From Phoronis ovalis (taxonomy: Eukaryota; Phoronida; Phoronidae), in contig JAOXYB010047947.1 in NCBI GenBank assembly GCA_028565635.1, positions 1-12,080 of the forward strand: a stretch of DNA of 12,080 nucleotides, read 5' to 3'. The notes beneath the pieces were generated by a model, which worked only from the letters and a program-made list of their open reading frames with translations, had not been told where the DNA came from and made no database searches. A program made the position numbers and the translations under genes. Positions 1 through 8,900 of this stretch are shown piece by piece (within the stretch, counting starts at the first letter, position 1; each line of letters begins with the position of its first letter).

Positions 1-92
1 ACTATCCTAAACGGGTTACGCGTCTGGTCCTTAAATAAACACCCTGTTTTCATTAATGAGCCTGATTATCCACATTTCATTGAGTGGCTCCC
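1..92. repeat. Right-end fragment of a GC-tipped inverted-repeat element (copy A)
   Basis: This stretch matches the right end of the element at 1661-1976. Both share a CTGGTCC...TAATAAA-like block, then GATTA-CCACATTT, then a TGAGTG(G/C) end running into C-rich sequence. It also carries a CCTAAACGGG motif at 7-16, the signature of the neighbouring element. The left part lies outside the window, so it is only a terminal fragment. It abuts the next element directly, and the junction at 81-115 can fold because TGAGT...CCCGGGG faces CCCCGGGGACTCA. No coding potential is seen. The relationship is read by eye from sequence similarity; the family name is unknown to me. Confidence 0.6.
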
Positions 93-164
93 GGGGAGGG
101 CACCCCGGGGACTCACTTGGTAAAAAGTCTGGTACCCATGCTCGTCCGTAGGGTGCAAAATAAG

Positions 165-514
165 CCCCTAAACGGGAAGTGGAGGATCAAAATACCACCC
201 CTAACAGGAGGATTTTGCTGAAAAGGGTACCCCTAAACGGGAAGTTTTCTCTGAAAAATTAACAACCAAAAAAAAAATCTATTCCCAAAAAATCGACAAT
301 CAAAAAAAAACGTCATCAAAACAAAATAATACACTAAGTTTAAAAAAAAATGCAAAAATGGCGCCAAAAGGTAATGCTCGCTGCTCCCACTGAAAAAAGG
401 ACCCCTATACGGGAGGTGTACGTGAAAAACCAACCCCTAAACGGGAAGTTACATTTGCAAAAAACATACCCCTAAATGTGGTTTCCGCCAAAATCGACCC
501 CTAAACGGGGTTCC
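165..514 (+). repeat. Array of seven degenerate CCCCTAAACGGGAAGT motifs, about 32-bp spacing
   Basis: Same-orientation copies start near 165, 198, 230, 402, 434, 469 and 498. Spacings are 33, 32, 172, 32, 35 and 29 bp, so the gap is roughly five periods and is filled by A-rich sequence that may be decayed units. The best copies (165, 230, 434) share CCCCTAAACGGGAAGT exactly; others vary (CCCCTATACGGGAGGT, CCCCTAAATGTGG). A GAAAA-type A-rich spacer often separates copies. The array is inside the inverted-repeat element at 94-620. The period is not a multiple of three, so a repeated peptide is unlikely. A role as repeated protein-binding sites is inference only. Confidence 0.7.
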
Positions 515-540
515 CTGGAAACCCGTCGAACGGCGAAAAA

Positions 541-552
541 GGTACCGGTACC
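541..552. repeat. 12-bp perfect palindrome GGTACCGGTACC
   Basis: GGTACCGGTACC is its own reverse complement. It lies just inside the right inverted repeat of the element at 94-620. Function is unknown and it may simply be part of the element's foldback structure. Confidence 0.6.
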
Positions 553-733
553 CCTTACCCCCGTTTTTTCGGACAAGCATGCGTACCCGACTTTTTTAAG
601 TGAAACTCCGGGAGGGCACCTCTTCATACTGAGGATTTTGTATGTTTTCTTGTTCTTGTTTTCATACTTTATTCCATTTATAAGCAACTGTATCTCGAAG
701 ACGGCTAGAGTTAGATACATATCACTGTAGCCG

Positions 734-811
734 CCGTGACATCTGTGGATTAACCCCCTGCGGAGTGACTTCCGTGACATCTGTGGATTAACCCCCTGCG
801 GAGTGACTTCC
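734..811. repeat. Perfect tandem duplication of a 38-bp unit
   Basis: A unit beginning CCGTGACATCTGTGGATTAA and ending AGTGACTT occurs at 734-771 and again, without mismatch, at 772-809; the first two bases of a third unit follow. Perfect identity in diverged non-coding surroundings points to recent duplication or slippage, or to an assembly artefact. The unit is more GC-rich than its flanks. I see no gene in it. Confidence 0.95.
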
Positions 812-850
812 ACTAGAATCGTATACATTCTTGGACTGAGAAATCTCAAA

Positions 851-1655
851 AAAGATTCTCTTTCCTGGCTTGGGCCTTAAAAACAAACGCATTTCCCTTT
901 TCAGAAGAAATATGTTGAAAAATCGAGTTTTGTTTATCTTAGTTTACACCAAATATCAAACTCCATAGGCCCCTTCATGGACTGACTCGCAAACTAAAGT
1001 TTTCCACATCAATGGATTACTTACTCATGTTTTTGTCTCACTCTATTGGGAATCGATGTGTTAGAGTTGCTTTCTGAGTAGGTCAGATATTAAAAAAATG
1101 TTGAAAACGCTCGAAATGAATGTGCCAGGTTATCGAGACTAATATGATGACTTTTGCAATCATTTATAGCTGAAATGACATGATTTAATTGTTTTGCAGT
1201 CTTCAACCGATTTCCACATGCACTAAATAAGGAGCTCCCTATGTTTCCAATAATATACATGTATGAATGTTCAGGGAGAGCTGATTTAATGCTGCTGTGT
1301 GTAAGCTAATCTTTCTAAAAGGTACTTCACTGAAATACAGTACAGCGCTTTGTGCTCCGCACCTTTTGAAAATACATACGTAATATAAGAAATTCTATAA
1401 ATCAGCAACGATATCTTCATTTGATACAAAACAAATACGCTATGATGATAAGAAGTTATATTTATACCGTAAAATACTTTTATAAACTCATCTGTAGTAG
1501 ATAAAATGTAGAACTTAAATAGATAAAGCTACAATACCGAAATACCAAAATGCAAACTGTATCTCGTAAACATGTATCGATTGGGTTGAAAATGATATTA
1601 TTTTCCATAAAATATATATTAAAGTAGCTGAGATTTTTTTGTAATAACCTGCTCC
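851..1655. other. AT-rich non-coding stretch
   Basis: No exon with convincing splice sites, conserved protein motif, tRNA or rRNA is visible on either strand. The minus-strand open frame at 1480-1674 is short, low in complexity, starts in the G-run of the next element and matches no family I recognise. Confidence 0.6.
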
Positions 1656-1660
1656 CGGCC

Positions 1661-1976
1661 GGGGGGGGGGGCACTCAAAAAAGCCCTTAAATAAGTGGTT
1701 CAGGAAGTTCGAAAAATGGACCCTAGGCGAGATATTTGTCGAGTTGGTCCCCTATCCAAGACTGAAATGCAAAATAAAAACTACTCTAAACGCGAAAATT
1801 GGATGCTAAAGATTCGTGGTGCAAAACAGACTCTAAGCAAGACTAGAGTTAAGAACCATATCTTTTTTGGATAAAATTGATTATTTCCCTACCCTGGTCC
1901 TCTAATAAATACCTTTTTCACGTGTTTAAATTAGCGAGCATGATTACCCACATTTTACTTGAGTGCACCCCCCCCT
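1661..1976. mobile_element. Decayed relative of the GC-tipped inverted-repeat element (copy C)
   Basis: The left end is an 11-G run followed by GCACTCAAAAAAG. The right end is CTTGAGTGCA followed by eight Cs, which is the inverse. The interior keeps degenerate versions of the copy B motif, such as CCCTAGGCGAG, CCCCTATCCAAG, CTCTAAACGCGAA and CTCTAAGCAAG, with CTA cores near 1722, 1752, 1786, 1806 and 1833. A TGCAAAATAA block also matches copy B. The right end matches copy A at 1-92. It is about 315 bp with no coding frame, so it appears non-autonomous and old. Confidence 0.6.
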
Positions 1977-4900
1977 AGTCTAATATTAGACACAACCTCT
2001 TGAAAAAAAAGCTTTTAGAGAGTGAAACAAAAATAGCACCGGGATATGTTATTCTATCGTTTTTGTTTATCCACTCTTCTACATATGTTTGACATAGGGA
2101 ACAACTAGTTATTCACCCAGGGGCATTCTAAGATCTAGACCTCACACCCGTGTATCGATATCAAAACTTATCCGAGTACCCCCAATCCCGGTTTTGGGTT
2201 ATTTGAAACGTTGGTAGATAATACGTCGATCATAGATGTTGTCTGATTGTGAACGTTGTAGGCTGAACTGGAGTGTGGGTAGAATCTGATTAATAACGCA
2301 CAAACGTGCATTCTTGTTGAGCCTATACAGCATATTATCTTATCTGTGTGTATTCTGTCCCCAAATGTTTGCTTTTTACTTCCGAGCAAGTAGCTAGGTG
2401 TATCAGTTAATATGGGATTTATGCTGGCAACTATGATATGGAGGGCGAGAACTTATGAGATAACTTAAACAGTTTAGATGTACAGGAGCTCAAATTACAT
2501 TAGATCTAAGTACACGAAAGAGAATTATTACAGTTAAACTTAGTAAGTCATCAGTTTTACATTTTCGACAAGAAGATAACATTGAATTGAATCCCATATG
2601 ATAATAACAGGGGAGTATTTATTTTGTTAATGTATAAACTATTAACGTTTCAATATGTAGGTAATCGGGCGTAATTCCTTTATCAGTCTGTATCTAATGA
2701 CTACACCTTGATAAAACATACCAAAGTTAAAATTAATAATTATAACATATTTGTCTTCGCAAGGGTACATTATATCAGAGCTGAGTTTAAATTGTAAACA
2801 TACGTATCCATATCATCATACCTTCATAATTCAGTGGTTAACGGCATTTAGTATAGCTCACCTTTTTCGACGAGTTTTTGGTATCAGCAGGTACGTACAT
2901 TCCAAAACTTTAAATTATCATGGAGCATAGTGTTATGGCTTAGCAAAAGGACATAAAATGAAATAAGCTGGGGAAAAAACTGGAATTGGTATTCCATGGA
3001 TTACATGAACACGTACATTTGTATAATATGTGCTATGATTTGAAATTTTTAATATTTTTTTTGGTTTAATTCCGACATGTTTAGTACATACAGTTTGACC
3101 AAATGTTTTACACTCAGGCTAACACCCACCTTAAATATATTGATCAACCCACCCATTTCAGAAGTACGCGAGTTAGGTAATCAATTGGGCCATTAAGGGC
3201 TACGAGCTAAATCATGCGTCTTTTGTATACGGAAGGCAAAACTGAAACATGATATCTCTATCACAGGCACAACTTGTTATTAAATAGTTACGAAATTAAT
3301 ATTAAATGCCTTTACATATACATCGTGAGAACATATAAACTCAAAGATTATGTACAGTTAAATAAATCTATATTTAGTTATATTCCCGGTAAATTAATTG
3401 TAGTGAAACAAAGCATATAAGTTTCGTCTACTCTGAAATTTGATGTTTTTCAGTTCAGCATAAAACTATTATCATTAAGTAACATGTTCATCTGGAATGA
3501 AAATTTGAGAAATATGGTTAATAATCTTGGATACTAGTGTAATTAATTAAGAAATAAAGTTTCCAGCAAGTGAATATTTGTTCACGACTAACACAGCAGG
3601 TTGTACGTGAAATGACCTGCATCATTTATTAATTACTTAAACCGTTTTTTTTTTAACCCAGCCCCACAAAAATGCTCCTACGCAGTATCTGAGAATCTAT
3701 TTGTTTAGGCCTGCTAATAACATTTCCCATACAAAGTGATTAAATATACGTTGACTACACTTGCATTGGGAGGGTACTTTAATCTCTTAGTCATTATTCA
3801 ATGTTCACGTGACCTGCTTGTAATGTTAGCTCAGGGCGGACTACTGATGTCCTTGTAGTTAACTCCTTCACTGTTGAAATACCAGTTAAGCAGGTAAGAC
3901 AACATACTGGATCTTTAGATATCTCGGTAAAACACAGCTACAAAAACAATAAGATTTTACAGTTTTCATTTTTTTTTTACCAGTTTAGTTGAGCAACGCA
4001 TTTATTTAGGTGATGAATATGCTGCTAAAAAGGTTACGTGACATGTCACGATATTGTTACATGTAGGATTTGTTATTAAAAATGGCGCTAGCCATATATG
4101 TGAATATTTTTTACACTTGAAAAGGTTAAACAACTTAGATGACATACATTTTAGAATTGCTTTATGACTAATTACATATCTTGGAGCTATTGTAGAAAAA
4201 TATGTATTTTTTTTATTTATCTGTGACTATAAAATGGTTCACCTTGAAGTATTTGAGAACTGTACATTGATCTGTGTTCATTAGCTTATGCTGTCATTCA
4301 CAATTTGCAACCTAGTGGACATGACATGCTAAGAAAACAGCTCACAAACTGTTCTACTGATGCAATGCTAGTTTCTTTTCTAAAATGAATATAAAAATTA
4401 AGGTCTCAAATTAATGTAGCTGTTAGTATATATACTTCAACCTTTATGTTTTAACAATTAAGATGCAGAAATGAAAAATTTACATTTTTAAAAAGGCAAT
4501 ATTCTTAGCTTAAAAAATGATGGACTATATATTTTAAATATGATCATATGACTTAAAAATTAGCCATTTTGTGAAAATATATGTGATCTGAAAAATTTAA
4601 TTTTGAAAGCAAATATAAGTCAAAACAACAACATTATTTATTTTTTTTTGTAAAAATGAACTTTCACATTATATAAATTTCCCGTTGGTTAACATAGTAT
4701 AAACGTTATATGAAACTTGTATACTGTGCTAAGCTATAGTGGTATTTTCAAACTGGTATATGAAATACATAAAATTTAATAATAGTTTAATGACATAAAC
4801 ATACATTTGTGTGAAAAACCTGTAATGCAGACTTTTTAAACAAAACAGTAACATGACTCTAGCATAGCCTTAACTTATAATATATCCCGCATAGGTTATT

Positions 4901-5047
4901 ATCAGTAATGATATATAATTTCATTTATCAAACGCGCTTTGAAAAATAAATTTATAGAACAATAGTGCACGAGTTTAAAGATTAAACGCGGTACTTTAGA
5001 CCCGACGACAGATATAGTCAAAATAATCTATTTTACGCAACAAAGAC
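1977..5047. other. Long AT-rich region upstream of the tetraspanin coding exons, no gene seen
   Basis: About 3 kb of AT-rich sequence with frequent stops in all frames. The minus-strand open frame at 2168-2389 has no recognisable motif. No tRNA-like A and B boxes, rRNA or CRISPR structure is seen. It could be intergenic, distal promoter, or intron between an untranslated first exon and the coding exons. A splice-donor-like CAG|GTAAGA at 3891-3899 has no supporting exon evidence. Confidence 0.6.
4037..4050. repeat. 14-bp perfect palindrome CGTGACATGTCACG
   Basis: CGTGACATGTCACG equals its own reverse complement. It lies about 1.8 kb upstream of the start codon in AT-rich sequence. It resembles a site for a dimeric DNA-binding protein, but 14-bp palindromes also arise by chance at this scale, so function is speculative. 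Confidence 0.35.
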
Positions 5048-5209
5048 GTATAATACCGGTCTTCTTGCACCTTAAAAAGTTCCAAGTTTAACTTGAACTT
5101 TACTCCTTCAGTAATCACAATACAAGTGAAGTCAGCCGTCAATGTGTGTCCGGTCTTTGATATCAAGACCCTTGATTATTCAAATAGGTGAAATTTTTAC
5201 GATAAAAAG
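5048..5209 (+). promoter_or_regulatory. Weak candidate promoter and untranslated first exon of the tetraspanin gene
   Basis: A TATAATA-like box lies at 5049-5055. About 155 bp further on, a strong donor-like AAG|GTAAGA has its GT at 5210. The coding exon begins after a good acceptor at 5826, which implies an upstream untranslated exon somewhere, and this is one place it could be. The interval is slightly less AT-rich than its surroundings and includes GGTCTT-(7 nt)-AAGACC at 5152-5170, a small inverted repeat. No transcript evidence is available, and a donor of this strength occurs by chance in several kilobases. Confidence 0.18.
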
Positions 5210-5826
5210 GTAAGACAGTATCAAGCACACCATAAACAGTTATTCTCCATAAGTGTCTTACTAATTTCTAGTATTTAGTTTTACTCGATCATGTCATCAA
5301 CGGCAGTTGGGCCCTGTTAACATTTCATAACCATGTTGACGTATTCACAAAATCGCTCATTATGATTGTGAACACCATGAACCAGAACATAGAAATAAAA
5401 GTAGCTTGTGCTTTATTTCTCAGTATTATGTAAAACAACTTTTCCATTTATTTGCGTAATGCATATAACTTGAACCTGAGACATTTGATGATCACATTCG
5501 TCATAACACGTTTGCCTTAAATAGACTTGTAAAATTAAAATAGGACAGTGCTATGTGTGGCGAAGTCATGGAACCAACATTTCTAATATTTTTTGAAAAT
5601 GAAACACTAATAAATTCTGTCTTGAAACATGTCCTGAAAATTTCATGATATTTGTCGACAACTCATTAAGTTGCTTGGCATTCTATAATCAAGGATTGTT
5701 TGTAGGTTTCCTGGCACTATGTGTTAGGCATTTAGGATCATTTATGGGCGAGTTAAATGGAATTCGTGATATACTATCTGTGCAGTTATTCTTTTTATTA
5801 TAAAGCAAACATTTCCTGTTTTTCAG

Positions 5827-5859
5827 ATTATATTTTTGAGAATTAATCAATATTTCAAG
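5827..5859 (+). other. 5' UTR portion of the first coding exon
   Basis: A pyrimidine-rich tract ending TTTTTCAG at 5826 is a good splice acceptor, so the exon probably starts at 5827 and carries 33 nt of 5' UTR before the ATG. The start context CAAGATGG has A at -3 and G at +4, favourable for animal initiation. There is no in-frame stop within these 33 nt, so an upstream coding extension is not formally excluded. The encoded N terminus is nevertheless already typical of tetraspanins. Confidence 0.55.
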
Positions 5860-5925
5860 ATGGCCATTGGTTGCGGAGCTAAATGTTCGAAAATAATGTT
5901 GATTGTTTTCAACATCATCTTTTGG
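5860..5925 (+). CDS. Tetraspanin coding exon 1 (residues 1-22)
   Basis: Encodes MAIGCGAKCSK and the first half of TM1, ending NIIFW. It is followed by donor TGG|GTGAGT. Cys5 and Cys9 are membrane-proximal and Asn18 is the polar residue usual in TM1. Intron 1 follows (5926-6663, 738 bp, phase 0). Confidence 0.93.
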
Positions 5926-8900
5926 GTGAGTGTTTAACTCTAGTTACTGTTCAGTCTGAATAAATCCATCCGTTAGAAGTGTCGTCCCCTCTCAACTAAC
6001 ATCTGAGCTTAACCATAATCAATGTTTGTTTATTTTCTCGAAAAGTAGCAGAACGATATTTATTTCTATATAAAAAGGCACAAAAGTCTTGACACCAATC
6101 AAATTGCAGCTTACAGTAATAAATGTAACAGTGGACTAAGCCGGTGGGGGATCGATCATAAACGTGCTGTGCTGCCAGAGTTCATCTATATAGCCCGTTA
6201 AGCAAAAAGCAAGCTCCCCGACGATACCTATTCAGAATGAGTCATAATGATAGAATAAACGTGGCAGGCGACGATGGATCACGCAGAGAGAAAGTCTCGT
6301 CTCGGTTGGAACAGAATAATGACGTAATTATTTCGCTCTTGTTTAATTGAAGGAATATAACAAACATTGACTATGGTTAAGCCCAGACGTTAGTGGAGAG
6401 TGTACGGAACACTAACGGATGGACTGGTAACTGTTATACATAAGTAACGTTTGTATCGTGTGGTTCGGCCGGCCATGGTCCTCAAAAATAAATCATTATT
6501 AATTTGTACTTGTGTGTGTTGATATGTGCCTGTTTGTATATTCGTGCATGCGCGCGCGCGCGTGTGTATGTATGTGTTTGTATATGGGAGCACACATGCC
6601 AATGTAGCTAGGTTGGTTTACTAGGCTCTATAAGTTGCATATAGTATTAACTTTGGCTTTTAGTTGTCCGGATGTGCTATACTAGCAGTTGGTATATGGT
6701 TGCGTGTTGACCCCAACATGGTGTCCCTACAGCAGTTTATTTCTCTCGACCCACAAGACACGACCTTAGAGACGGCTGCTTATGTTCTGATCGGTGTTGG
6801 AGCATTCATTTTCTTAGTTGGATTCTGTGGATGCTGTGGAGCTCTAAGAGAAAGTAAATTTATGCTGGGAGTGGTAAGTTGTACAATTATCTCAACTCAG
6901 TATGCCTGCTCGAGGCATCTAAAAAAATATCTGTAAATTACTTGTTTCACAAAAGTTATCTGGGATTTCGGATATTTGCTAACTGCAGTAATTTATTCAT
7001 AACCAATTGCAGTGGGCAGACATTTTGCTGAAAATCGGTGAGTACTGTTTTGGAAATTTGCAAATGAGTTTTACAGCCGTAATATATGATTGGTTAGATC
7101 ATTTGTTTTTGTTGTTTTTCCAGTACATCGCCTGCTTAGTGATAGTTATGGCCGCCGAATTAGCTGCTGGTATTATAGTCGCTATTTTCAAGAACCAAGT
7201 AAGATATGTTATTTTGTTAATTTATTTTATGTTCGTTTATTAATTGAAAAATTACAATCAGTGGACCAGAGAGATTCGTTGTAATTTGGCATAAGATCAC
7301 CATTGCACGGGGATTATTAGCATTACATACGGATATAGTACGGTCTGTTAATAAAAGCATTTCCTCGTTTTTTTTGGTGTGGGATTTTAATTTAGTTTTA
7401 TAGCAATAAAATGCCCGAGTTCGATCATTACAATCATTTTAAAATTAAAATATAAATCCCGGCCTGTTTGCGATTGGAATATTTTGATATATGGGAATGT
7501 TAGGCATTAACCCGATTTTCCCGAAATCGCTATTGTCAAGACTCAAAAAAATATCCGGCACCGTATGAGAGGATGTACGTCCACATCATAAAGAGATATA
7601 ATGGTTGGGAGGATGGTACTTCATTTTACATTTGCATTAACGTTATAACGTTTTTCAATAGTGGTGGATGGGAAATCTAATGGTATACTAATGCCATCTG
7701 TGTTACAAACCTTGACCTTGGCAAATGCTAGGAACTGACTAATCAAAAATAAAAGACTTTTTGGAAGCACTTGGTGGAGCCACCAGTCTCAGACCTAATC
7801 GATCCCAGCATGTCGCATTCTGTGAATGAAGAATGACGTAGTTCTTATGTTCTTTGATCTAAGAAATACCCTCCTTTTTGTGAGCATATCAATACATAAA
7901 CAACTATTTAGTAATATTTTTTTATTTTGTTGAGTTTTCACCTTTTGAAGCTTTTCTAAAGACAGATTAAAAAAACAAGTTGTGTGTATAACTAAAGAAG
8001 CCGGTGTTGAAAGTGTCTGACTGTAGCGCCCTCAAGTGCATGCAAAAGATATATTGGTATTCCTATTAATTAATTAGTCTACTTGTAGCTCAACTTTTAG
8101 TTATTTCAGATTTAGATTCTGTCATAAATTTTGCGATTTGGCTATTTTAGATTGAAGAAAAATTGAAGAGCACTCTAACGACGAACTTAAAGCAGAAATA
8201 TAATAGCTCAAAGCTTATCACTGATGGATGGGATTTCGTACAACTTTCTGTAAGTATAGGATGAAATGTCCATTCAAAGGAGGGTTCAAAACCTTCTTTC
8301 GGTAGCTATACTGAAATTCGGTATGGACGTGCATGCGCATTACCAACGCAAGTGGAAAGGATACTTTTAGTCCACTGGAAAATCTTCAGTTTTGGTCAAA
8401 AATGGATATCTATCTGGCTCTGGTCTTTCTATGATTCATGTTACGTGACTGTTATAGTCCTGATTAATTGTTCGATGTTCATACATGAATTTGTAATCGA
8501 TATAATAATTCGATATCATCTACATATTATACTTATCAAAGAGTTCTCAATACACGTTAAAAACTGTTTATTTTCTAGTTCGAATGCTGTGGTTACGATA
8601 ATTACACTAACTATCGTGGCAGCTTTTTCAACATGAATACCACACAGCCTGTACCCGAAACTTGCTGTAAACTCAAAAGTAACACTGACATCAGTGAGCG
8701 TGACTATGTAGACAAAAATAAATGCATAACTGAGGCTACTAACAGAACTCCCGGTGCTGCACTTAATGATAAGGTAAGTATATTCACAATACAAACATCG
8801 AAAAACCGTCGTGGTTATAAACTACGGGCTCTGGTAACAGAAAATGTAACACCAGCTAAAAATAGATTAAGAGTCTTGTCATAATTTATGGAGAGGGGAG

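Larger units (their letters stand above)
94..620. mobile_element. MITE-like non-autonomous element with terminal inverted repeats (copy B)
   Basis: The left end (112-148) and the reverse complement of the right end (570-606) agree at about 30 of 37 aligned positions with a 2-nt gap, including the shared blocks AAAAAGTC, GGTAC, CATGCT and GTCCG. An identical 11-bp GGGAGGGCACC occurs at 94-104 and 610-620. It may be a target duplication or part of the element tips. The interior holds repeated CCCCTAAACGGGAAGT-like motifs and an A-rich block (264-360), with no transposase-like reading frame. Size, inverted ends and lack of coding sequence fit a miniature inverted-repeat or foldback element. Open frames across it (for example 476-730 plus, 472-849 minus) have no recognisable domain. 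The superfamily cannot be assigned from the sequence alone. Confidence 0.6.

Noticed and set aside
165-514. CRISPR-like array of spaced repeats
   Set aside because: Motifs are degenerate and short, spacing and spacers are irregular and A-rich, the context is a eukaryotic genome, and no cas-like gene is present.
472-849. Open frames on both strands over the left repeat region (minus 472-849, plus 476-730)
   Set aside because: They overlie inverted repeats and the 38-bp tandem duplication, have no recognisable domain, and disagree with the repeat period (not a multiple of three).
1480-1674. Minus-strand open frame of 64 codons
   Set aside because: It begins inside a G/C homopolymer run, is AT-rich and has no family resemblance or splice context.
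2168-2389. Minus-strand open frame of 73 codons
   Set aside because: No recognisable motif, no splice signals of note, and a length expected by chance in several kilobases.
6390-6602. Minus-strand open frame rich in Thr, His and Arg in intron 1
   Set aside because: It is a translation of the CG/TG microsatellite on the opposite strand.
7767-7900. tRNA-derived SINE head in the dispersed repeat
   Set aside because: I could not identify a convincing B box (GGTTCGANNCC type) or A box, so a tRNA origin is not claimed.
8352-8636. Plus-strand open frame across the intron 4 / exon 5 boundary
   Set aside because: It is in a different frame from the tetraspanin exon, and the intron sequence has no family resemblance.
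8516-8794. Minus-strand open frame antisense to tetraspanin exon 5
   Set aside because: It is a shadow of the coding exon on the other strand, with no recognisable domain.
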